Virus record (IMG/VR): IMGVR_UViG_3300042453_000714 | Span: 1-35,555 of that record | Source: a virus | Length of the DNA stretch: 35,555 nucleotides | Reading direction: 5' to 3' (one strand) | Shown here: positions 29,610-35,555 of the stretch, piece after piece | Layout of the letters: every line of letters starts with the position of its first letter | Numbering within the stretch: position 1 is the first letter of the stretch | Position numbers and translations under genes: made by a program | Notes under the pieces: model-generated | What the model saw: the letters and a program-made list of their open reading frames with translations, nothing else | Databases searched by the model: none | What the model was told of the DNA's origin: nothing

Positions 29610-29995
29610 TACAGTTCCCTTAATTTTTCTAATAGATTATTATCTATGGATATGGAAGATAGAGTAATAGTTTTACCATCTATCCCTTTAATTTCGTGAG
29701 GCATTAATGATAGATACAATAATATAGTGGCCAAAGCATTCCAAGAAGTTTCAGAAAATTCAGCGAATAATATCTTAGCAGTAGCTTCTCCAGGAAAAAC
29801 ATTGTTAATACATATTATGTGGTTAATCATAATACGAACATTAATTTTCTTGTTATTTAAGTATTTATATAAAAGTGTCTTTAGGTATTTAATCCTCAGA
29901 TAATCTTCTTCGAATTCTAAAAAAGAAGCGCAGCCAGGATTTTGGTAAACACTGGCTGCATATAATTTAATGTTATCTTTTGTTAGATTAACCAT
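29609..29995 (-). CDS. Small conserved T4-like phage protein (128 aa)
   Basis: The segment VRIMINHIICINNVFPGEATAKILFAE, then a hydrophobic helix (SWNALATILLYLSLMPHEI), resembles a small protein I have seen repeatedly in marine T4-like phages (an unknown-function family with INHxIxxxNVFG-type motif). No enzymatic motif. Its ends touch or overlap both neighbours by one to a few bases, so it belongs to the late operon. A TATTTATA inside it may be a minus-strand late box. Confidence 0.6.
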   Translation of the reverse strand: MVNLTKDNIKLYAASVYQNPGCASFLEFEEDYLRIKYLKTLLYKYLNNKKINVRIMINHIICINNVFPGEATAKILFAEFSETSWNALATILLYLSLMPHEIKGIDGKTITLSSISIDNNLLEKLREL

Positions 29996-29997
29996 TA

Positions 29998-30627
29998 CTA
30001 CTTAGTTGTATCTGTTACCTCAATTGGATTAATTGAGTGAACAACATACATAGGCATTTCGTCTGCAACAATCTTTTCTACATCTTCAATAGAATCTGCA
30101 TGAATAATTGAAGATAGATAACGTCTAGTTCCTGGTTTGAATAGGATAACATTAAAGACCTTACCTGTCTCAAATTCTTCTTCGATCTCTTCCATATCAT
30201 CCATGTCGTCCATTTCTTCTTCGTCTTTGTCTACTTCAAATTCGACATCTGTTAAGGCAACAGCCTCACCGTCTTCGAAGTAAACCATAATCTCAGCAGA
30301 AACAGTTACACTCATACCACCTTCGACTTCAGAAATAGTGCACTTAAGAACCATATCTCCTTCTAGTTCATCTTCCACAGTTTCATCTGCAGAAAATACA
30401 GAAAGAATAGCACTATCACCTTCAACGGAATTGAGAGGAATCTCACCATCTTCCAATTTATCAAATGTTAGACCGATTGTTGAAAGTAGATCTTTGATCT
30501 CTGATTCAGCTTCTTCTACAGTATTGAATGGTGATGTAGATAGAACTGACAACCCAATAATAACACCATTGATAACATTGATCTCAGATAACTTCACCGA
30601 TTCATTAAATTCGCTAAATGTCTTCAT
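29998..30627 (-). CDS. Possible internally initiated capsid-targeted product (209 aa)
   Basis: In frame within the 751-residue protein. On the minus strand AGAGGAAG sits 2 to 6 bases before ATG 30627, and the encoded N terminus MKTFSEFNESVKLSE is itself targeting-like, with a cut after L-S-E. It may be made separately, or the arrangement may record fusion of two once-separate internal-protein genes. Confidence 0.4.
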   Translation of the reverse strand: MKTFSEFNESVKLSEINVINGVIIGLSVLSTSPFNTVEEAESEIKDLLSTIGLTFDKLEDGEIPLNSVEGDSAILSVFSADETVEDELEGDMVLKCTISEVEGGMSVTVSAEIMVYFEDGEAVALTDVEFEVDKDEEEMDDMDDMEEIEEEFETGKVFNVILFKPGTRRYLSSIIHADSIEDVEKIVADEMPMYVVHSINPIEVTDTTK

Positions 30628-32253
30628 ATCTTCCTCTTCTTCATTTGATACAGTTTCAACACCATCCCAAGAATCGTAACCTTGCATCCAAGCTTCTTTA
30701 GTAAAATAGTGATTAGAATATGTCTCAGGAACTTCTTTCATCTTACCAGATTCTGCCGCCTTTCTACCTGCACAAGAAGCTTCTTCTAATTCTTTCTTTG
30801 TAGGTAAGATTCCCTTCATCTCTTTCATTACATTGATTCTAATTCTGTTATATAGAGTAGGATCTTTCTTAATGTATGAGATTAATCTATCTAGTAAATC
30901 GAATAGAAGATTTCTTAGATAAGGAACTGTTCCTGCAGCTTTCTTATTGGTTAATGCCTTCTTTGCTCTGCTATAGATCTTTTGATCAACAAGACCTAAT
31001 TTCAAGAGCATATCTAACTTAACATCAACAGTTTCTTCTGAAGTTTTCTTCTTTGATTTCTTCTTTGCTTCTAAGATTACTGATTCTGAAACAGATGCTG
31101 CTGTTGCATTTTTTGTAACTAGAGTTGCTAGATTTCTGTTCGTTGTCAGGACGTCGATTAGATCGAATAAAAAATCAACTAGTGCTCTTTGATCTAAATC
31201 TTGTGTTGTTTTAGATTCATCGGATCCAGATTCAATATAATCAGTTAAGGCTGCAATTACTCTATTTCTATCCGAATTTGTATCAGCATATTTGAATATT
31301 AATTTTGGTTTGATGATATTATCCAAAACAGCTAATTTCTTTTTAATCTCAGGATCGGTTACTGGTTTTTCTTTGTCAGTGTCAGCATTCTCTTTAGAAG
31401 AGTCAATTCCGATTGCTGTAATTAATGTTTGTGTTAAAGTTTCTAGATCATAAACCTTATCATTAATCTCGATAGGATTTCCGTTCAAAGAAGCTTTAAC
31501 AGATCCGGTCTCAGAATTCCAATCAATAGATAATTTGTCTCCATCGATATCAAATTCCTTTCCAACCAATTCCTTTGTATCTGCAGGCAACTTAAATAGA
31601 GTATCTGAAATCTCGTCTTGAGTTAATTCTTCAGTCATAGGATAATCTTGAAGGATTGTTTTAACAGCACCACGGAGGGCTTCTGGATCCTTTACATTAC
31701 GAACAACAAATTCTTTCCCATCAACTTCTACAGAAGCGACTAAACCATCCCAATTAACAACAATAGTTTTACCATCAATTTTAAACTCAATAGGTTCTTC
31801 TAACTGTTCCTTGTCAAGAGGAATTTGTTTTACAACGTCTTCGATCTCAGAATACGATAATTCTTCAGTCATGGGATAATCTTGAAGGATGGTTTTCACA
31901 GCACCACGTAGAGCTTCTGGATCCACAACATCACCAGAAACATCTATTTCTTCACCATCAACTTCAACAGTTGCTTTAGTACCATCCCAATTAATAATCA
32001 CAATATTATTCTTTGTTTGAATAACATAATCTTCTAAACCACCCACATCTAGAGGAATCTGATTCACGATTTGATCAATGTCAGAATCGGTAATTTGCTC
32101 TTTCAGTAGAGTAGCCAAGATTAAATTCTTAGATAAGATATCGATGGACTCAATTAACTTAGATTCATCTAATCCGAAATTTTGAAATTCTTCGGTCAAT
32201 AAACTCTTATTTTGTTTATCTACTTCAGTTCTTATTTGTGAAAATGTTTTCAT
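29998..32253 (-). CDS. Large capsid-targeted repeat protein, probable polyprotein (751 aa)
   Basis: The start MKTFSQIRTE...LLTE is targeting-like, with L-T-E at 19-21. Three tandem units of about 78 residues follow (about 50-285), each with LPLD-type, NWDG..EVDG and DPEALRGAV..ILQDYPMTEEL elements; the first two are near-identical. Residues 300-530 are helical and basic, with two likely protease sites: I-L-E|A at 395 before a Lys-rich run, and L-E-E|A at 491. At Met543 a second targeting sequence appears (MKTFSEFNESVKLSE), preceded by a good ribosome site. The remaining 200 residues are acidic beta-rich, ending in a GKVFNVILFKPG..RRYLSSI domain. Probably an internal head protein cut into pieces. 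Confidence 0.72.
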   Translation of the reverse strand: MKTFSQIRTEVDKQNKSLLTEEFQNFGLDESKLIESIDILSKNLILATLLKEQITDSDIDQIVNQIPLDVGGLEDYVIQTKNNIVIINWDGTKATVEVDGEEIDVSGDVVDPEALRGAVKTILQDYPMTEELSYSEIEDVVKQIPLDKEQLEEPIEFKIDGKTIVVNWDGLVASVEVDGKEFVVRNVKDPEALRGAVKTILQDYPMTEELTQDEISDTLFKLPADTKELVGKEFDIDGDKLSIDWNSETGSVKASLNGNPIEINDKVYDLETLTQTLITAIGIDSSKENADTDKEKPVTDPEIKKKLAVLDNIIKPKLIFKYADTNSDRNRVIAALTDYIESGSDESKTTQDLDQRALVDFLFDLIDVLTTNRNLATLVTKNATAASVSESVILEAKKKSKKKTSEETVDVKLDMLLKLGLVDQKIYSRAKKALTNKKAAGTVPYLRNLLFDLLDRLISYIKKDPTLYNRIRINVMKEMKGILPTKKELEEASCAGRKAAESGKMKEVPETYSNHYFTKEAWMQGYDSWDGVETVSNEEEEDMKTFSEFNESVKLSEINVINGVIIGLSVLSTSPFNTVEEAESEIKDLLSTIGLTFDKLEDGEIPLNSVEGDSAILSVFSADETVEDELEGDMVLKCTISEVEGGMSVTVSAEIMVYFEDGEAVALTDVEFEVDKDEEEMDDMDDMEEIEEEFETGKVFNVILFKPGTRRYLSSIIHADSIEDVEKIVADEMPMYVVHSINPIEVTDTTK
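31625..31690. repeat. 66-bp imperfect direct repeat, copy 1
   Basis: DNA encoding DPEALRGAVKTILQDYPMTEEL in the second repeat of the 751-residue protein. It differs from copy 2 (31859-31924) at only a few bases. The 234-base offset equals 78 codons, so duplication was recent or is maintained by conversion. Confidence 0.75.
31859..31924. repeat. 66-bp imperfect direct repeat, copy 2
   Basis: The matching segment in the first protein repeat. Near-identity at third codon positions contrasts with divergence in the rest of the 78-codon unit. Confidence 0.75.
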
Positions 32254-32268
32254 CTTTTACCCTTTATT

Positions 32269-35091
32269 TTATTTATTGAGATGTTTGAAGAATTCTATCT
32301 GTCTTAGTCTCTTCTTCGCTTTTGTTTCAGAATATGGTCCACCTAATTTCTTACCTTTCTTAGAGAGAACGAAACAAACTTTCTTACCAGTCTTTTTACT
32401 GCATCTGATAGTTTCTGAGATAATTTCTACGGATTCTTGGATATCTTTCGATTCCGAATAATGATAATAATCGAAAATCGCTTCTGCATTATGAGTAGAA
32501 ACTGAGATCTTATCTTGAATCCATGCAGGAATTTCTGATCCATTCTGGATAACATTAAGGGTATCTGTAGATAGATCAATAATCTTTTTCAATTGCCCTG
32601 ATATCATCTCAATTTCGTTATCTTGGTCTTCAGTCATAAGTCCTTTTCTTCTTTCAACACTTAGTTTTAACATAAAAGCTCCTGGATCTTCTACTTCTAT
32701 ACGTTGATATTCTCCAGAATTCCCTAGCCATTCAAAAGAATATTCTTTCGCATTAAGATACTTGTTGACAATACTATTAATGGTTTTTTGTACATTAATA
32801 GATCCATTCCATTTGCTTGTGTTGAATCTCAATTCGTTTTTATCCAATAACCAACGGATCCATCCTTTCTTAGTTACAGAAAATTCTGTTTCATTTTTTG
32901 ATAGATTGTATTTAGATTGTTCTCCCAATCTTCTGAGTATTGAAGTGTGGGTTTTATCAGATTCGATAGGTCTTACAGATATCCCTTCTGGAGTAATCCA
33001 TCCCCAGTCTGTGTATCCGAACATGTGTGCTTCTTTAAGATACTTTCTTGCTTTCTTCGCAAGATTGGCGTCTGCTCCATACCAAGTCTTTCCTTTAGTC
33101 AAGAACGAATTTACTCTTGCAAATGCCCAAGCAGATTGAGTAGCACCAGGTCTATGACCAGTAACCCAAGCAGCCATACCACGATTATAGACTTGTTTTA
33201 GTACAGAATATGGAACACCAGAAGCTTTGGCTTTCTTTTTTAGAGCTGTAACAGATCTTTTCTTTTCTTCACCAAACATCATCTTGTACTTCTTATTATA
33301 TTTTGATGGTCTTGTTTCTTTCGAATCTCCAGGAACTTCATCTGCTTTCTCATATTCAGACTTAGTGAAAGGATACTTCCCTAATCCCTTCCAAAAAGAT
33401 TTTCTCTTCTTCGCAGTAGAATCGGATAATCTTGCAAAATACTTCTTCGGTTGAGCAGCTTCTTCGATATATTTCTGGAGGTAAGTCTTAACTAAATCAA
33501 AATATGCAATCTTCTTACTACCAACAGTGATCTCTGTATCTGCTGAAATTCCAGCAGCTTCTGAGAAAGATCTTTTATCATCATTTTTAACAGCAGCTCG
33601 CAAAGCTGATGCAGAAGATATTCTTTCTGTTGGTCTTAGAATGATGCTAGAGAATAGATAGTTCTTACCATCTCTCAATTCTTTGCCATTGTAATCTTTC
33701 AATAGATCTAATACATATCCCTCATCTGTATAACAGATAAGTGTCATCTTTTTCTTGTATTTTTTGTATTTTTTGTAAACATATGCTGCTAGAGTTAACC
33801 AAGTTTGTTCGAAAACAAAATGATCCTTTATGGCTGGATACAGAGTTTTGATAATAATCTCTTTAACATCAGATGGAAGTGGATCTTTCTTACCGATTGT
33901 ACTTTCATTAGTTCCAACATACCAAGCATCTAGATCAGAATCTTCGTTCATTTGATCCCAAGCAGCAATATGCCCTTTATGTGGAGGATTAAATCTACCG
34001 AACATGATACCAACAGTAAAAGATTCTGCTGCTTCTTCCACAGATTTCTGTTTTGCGATTAAACCTTCCATACCAGATAAGATAAATCTACCAGTTATTT
34101 TCAGTATCTGGCCATTCTTTCGTTTAATCATCAATCCTTCTTGATCAGATCCTTTTCCTAATTCAGATCTAACAGAGTTCATGATAACATCACCAAGATA
34201 GATTGTCGCATAATAGAGTATATAATCTCTAATTTGTGATTCAGTTAACCCAGTTTTATCGCCTGCATCAACTTCTTTATATTCTTTCTTTGTGAAGATA
34301 ATTGCTCTACCGTTCTTCTTTGGAATATCTTCGATACCCAAAATCCAGTTCTTAAGAGATTTAGTTACACCATTAAGTGTTAGAGTACGTGCCAGAACTG
34401 GTTCCAAGTTAATATCAACACTCTTCTTAACTTCGGGATTACCTAATACAACGAATTCTTTCTTTTGTAAGATCTTAGTTAGAGCCTTAGCATAGGCATT
34501 GATATCATCTACATTGTATGGGTAATCTGAAATCTCTCTCTTTTTAAGACCAGTTTTCTTTACAATTTCATCTTTAACTGTGATTAATCTGAGTCCATGA
34601 ATAGCAATAAAATTCTTGATATCATACTTAACAAGATTAACTTGATAATTATCAACATACTCAACATTCAGAATAAGATTTGAATTTTGGATCAAACCTA
34701 ATTTCTTTAGATGATTCATTGTTGAACCAATTGTTGGATTCAATAAATCTAGAAGAATCTTTGCTTTCTGCGTTAAACCAGGATTCATTCCTCTGGCTTC
34801 TAGTTTATCAACGGTGATTCCTTCAACATCTAGTGGATCTTGAGTTCCACGATCTAGAGCAAATTCATATTGTCCGGAGGCATTCTTGACAATTCTAACA
34901 GATAGATTAATTCCATCTAATTTAACCCAAGCAGATCCGGGTTTACCTGCAGAACCTTGCTCTACATAATCAACTACTTCATCAAATAGATCTAAGAATT
35001 CTTTACCATTATCAGCAATTTCGAAGGGGTGTAAAACGTGGCCCCCTGCTCCACCTTCTTGTAATAGAGAAGAATTGAATGGCGAAATCAT
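32269..35091 (-). CDS. Multi-domain packaged enzyme: ligase-like + HxGH nucleotidyltransferase + DUF5824-like (940 aa)
   Basis: Residues 1-12 end in SLLQE|GGAGG, a prohead-protease-type site. Domain 1 (about 15-340) resembles a nucleotidyl-transferring ligase: AWVKLDGIN (Lys57 as motif I), RGTQ, LNVEYVD, EGLMIKR and LKITGRF. Domain 2 (about 357-545) is an adenylyl/cytidylyltransferase: GIMFGRFNPPHKGH (His371/His374) and ISSASALR. Domain 3 (about 552-685) matches a DUF5824-type module: GKYPFTKSEYEKADEVPGD, YNRGMAAWVTGHRPG and WAFARVNSFL. The C-terminal 250 residues are unassigned and end in a basic Cys-Lys module. Further I/L-x-E|A sites at 544 and 687 lie at domain borders. AAAGGAA precedes the ATG. 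Likely packaged and processed; substrates unknown. Confidence 0.78.
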   Translation of the reverse strand: MISPFNSSLLQEGGAGGHVLHPFEIADNGKEFLDLFDEVVDYVEQGSAGKPGSAWVKLDGINLSVRIVKNASGQYEFALDRGTQDPLDVEGITVDKLEARGMNPGLTQKAKILLDLLNPTIGSTMNHLKKLGLIQNSNLILNVEYVDNYQVNLVKYDIKNFIAIHGLRLITVKDEIVKKTGLKKREISDYPYNVDDINAYAKALTKILQKKEFVVLGNPEVKKSVDINLEPVLARTLTLNGVTKSLKNWILGIEDIPKKNGRAIIFTKKEYKEVDAGDKTGLTESQIRDYILYYATIYLGDVIMNSVRSELGKGSDQEGLMIKRKNGQILKITGRFILSGMEGLIAKQKSVEEAAESFTVGIMFGRFNPPHKGHIAAWDQMNEDSDLDAWYVGTNESTIGKKDPLPSDVKEIIIKTLYPAIKDHFVFEQTWLTLAAYVYKKYKKYKKKMTLICYTDEGYVLDLLKDYNGKELRDGKNYLFSSIILRPTERISSASALRAAVKNDDKRSFSEAAGISADTEITVGSKKIAYFDLVKTYLQKYIEEAAQPKKYFARLSDSTAKKRKSFWKGLGKYPFTKSEYEKADEVPGDSKETRPSKYNKKYKMMFGEEKKRSVTALKKKAKASGVPYSVLKQVYNRGMAAWVTGHRPGATQSAWAFARVNSFLTKGKTWYGADANLAKKARKYLKEAHMFGYTDWGWITPEGISVRPIESDKTHTSILRRLGEQSKYNLSKNETEFSVTKKGWIRWLLDKNELRFNTSKWNGSINVQKTINSIVNKYLNAKEYSFEWLGNSGEYQRIEVEDPGAFMLKLSVERRKGLMTEDQDNEIEMISGQLKKIIDLSTDTLNVIQNGSEIPAWIQDKISVSTHNAEAIFDYYHYSESKDIQESVEIISETIRCSKKTGKKVCFVLSKKGKKLGGPYSETKAKKRLRQIEFFKHLNK

Positions 35092-35294
35092 CTTTGTTCC
35101 TTTGAGTTCAATTTAAGTTGTTGAGAAAGATCAATTTCGAATACCTTAGATTTCTTGGCATCTCTAATTATATTTTCGATTTGTCTTTTGAGATTTCTTT
35201 TATCTGTATCTTTCAGCTTAATACTTTCCAACAAATCATCCAGAATTTTTTCAGCTTGTTTTGGATCCGTGTATTGATCAATCTTTATTGCCAT
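35088..35294 (-). CDS. Small helical protein at the head of the late block (68 aa)
   Basis: A charged, all-helical 68-residue protein (IDQYTDPKQAEKILDDLLESIKLKDTDKR...). GGAG on the minus strand lies 9 bases before the ATG and TATAAATA 26 bases before it. It overlaps the 940-residue gene by 4 bases, so it is co-translated with it. A chaperone or scaffold for that protein is possible, but nothing in the sequence proves this. Confidence 0.65.
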   Translation of the reverse strand: MAIKIDQYTDPKQAEKILDDLLESIKLKDTDKRNLKRQIENIIRDAKKSKVFEIDLSQQLKLNSKEQR

Positions 35295-35312
35295 TTAAAT
35301 TATCTCCAACAG

Positions 35313-35320
35313 TATTTATA
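35313..35320 (-). promoter_or_regulatory. T4-type late promoter of the minus-strand late block
   Basis: TATAAATA read on the minus strand (TATTTATA on plus). Expected start about 35307 gives a leader of about 13 bases with GGAG. It follows the PRPP synthetase terminator directly. Confidence 0.75.
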
Positions 35321-35330
35321 AAAAAAGAAA

Positions 35331-35350
35331 AAGGGGACCGAAGTCCCCTT
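35331..35350. terminator. Terminator after the PRPP synthetase gene
   Basis: AAGGGGAC-CGAA-GTCCCCTT with A-rich and T-rich flanks on both sides, so it can work on either strand. On minus the U-rich run follows directly after the stem. Confidence 0.8.
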
Positions 35351-35371
35351 TATTTTCTATTTCACCTAATA

Positions 35372-35554
35372 CTAAAATCTTCGCATAATATCTAAACATT
35401 CTACAATAGGATTGTCGTAATGTTCAGAGAACGAATTTGTCGTATAGATCTTCTCAAAGTATTTCGATAATTCATCAAATCCCTTAGAGAAAATTCCATG
35501 TGTTACATATAACCGAAGTTTAGGAGCAGACAGCAGCTGGGCGATTCCTAAAAA
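35372..35554 (-). CDS. prs: Ribose-phosphate pyrophosphokinase, C-terminal end (cut by window edge)
   Basis: Only the last 60 residues lie in the window. They contain LYVTHGIFSKGFDELSKYF and EKIYTTNSF, matching the THGIFS and TNT/TNS motifs near the end of PRPP synthetase, where the ribose-phosphate loop and last strand lie. The end VECLDIMRRF is typical of phage forms. PRPP feeds purine, pyrimidine and NAD synthesis; in large phages the gene is often beside a nicotinamide phosphoribosyltransferase, which would be outside this window. Confidence 0.72.
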   Translation of the reverse strand, partial: FLGIAQLLSAPKLRLYVTHGIFSKGFDELSKYFEKIYTTNSFSEHYDNPIVECLDIMRRF

Positions 35555-35555
35555 T

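Noticed and set aside
29862-29869. TATTTATA (minus-strand TATAAATA) as a late promoter
   Set aside because: It lies within the 29609-29995 gene, about 250 bases before the next start; chance is likely in such AT-rich DNA, so not listed as a feature.
1-35555. tRNA genes, insertion sequences or integrase attachment sites
   Set aside because: No cloverleaf other than the tmRNA parts, no transposase or integrase frames and no terminal inverted repeats were found by eye.

Overview
The window is a piece of a T4-superfamily myovirus genome. It is AT-rich, almost fully coding, and packed into long co-directional blocks with 1 to 8 base overlaps. It carries a recognisable T4 core: gp43 DNA polymerase, UvsX, gp41 helicase, gp46/gp47 recombination nuclease, gp55 late sigma factor, PseT and RnlA. 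A small heat-shock protein and a glycine-rich virion-like protein beginning MPLWG resemble marine T4-like phages. Three things hint at an alphaproteobacterial or similar Gram-negative host: the alpha-type permuted tmRNA, GH19 endolysins and an LpxH-like hydrolase. The host call is inference.

Layout. 1-2719, plus strand: end of a phosphoesterase, PseT, a small winged-helix protein, membrane proteins and a thioredoxin-like protein. 2707-5931, plus: membrane proteins, dUTPase, GMP reductase and a zinc-peptidase-like protein. 5998-9883, plus: virion-like protein, Hsp20, thioredoxin, GH19 endolysin and LpxH-like phosphoesterase. 9921-15308, plus: replication genes 43, uvsX and 41. 15346-17398, minus: RnlA and small genes. 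17405-17618: divergent promoter region with a 34-bp direct repeat. 17619-20464, plus: small accessory genes ending in a release-factor-like protein without a GGQ motif. 20465-21318: no protein gene; it holds a structured RNA of unknown class and then a circularly permuted (two-piece) tmRNA with its own terminator. 21319-22338, plus: a single-ring ClpA-like ATPase with an IGF (ClpP-docking type) loop. 22335-25653, minus: genes 46, 47 and 55. 25735-35294, minus: a late block. 35372-35554, minus: end of a PRPP synthetase.

Two systems stand out. First, the release-factor-like protein, unknown RNA, permuted tmRNA and ClpA-like unfoldase lie side by side. They look like a phage-encoded ribosome-rescue and proteolysis module, and the tmRNA tag is non-canonical (GNAKAMSMSA). 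Second, the late minus-strand block encodes at least five proteins that begin with a T4-type capsid-targeting sequence (MKTF/MKSF followed by an I/L-x-E cleavage site). Their bodies look enzymatic: GNAT-like, papain/transglutaminase-like and GH19. Two very large products (751 and 940 residues) look like prohead-protease-processed polyproteins; the larger joins a ligase-like domain, an HxGH nucleotidyltransferase and further modules. These are candidates for proteins packaged in the head and injected into the host.

Regulation. Several early or middle genes have near-consensus sigma-70 promoters placed so that transcription should start at or within a few bases of the ATG, which implies leaderless mRNAs. 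TATAAATA-type late promoters (the gp55 type) precede the tmRNA and the minus-strand late block.
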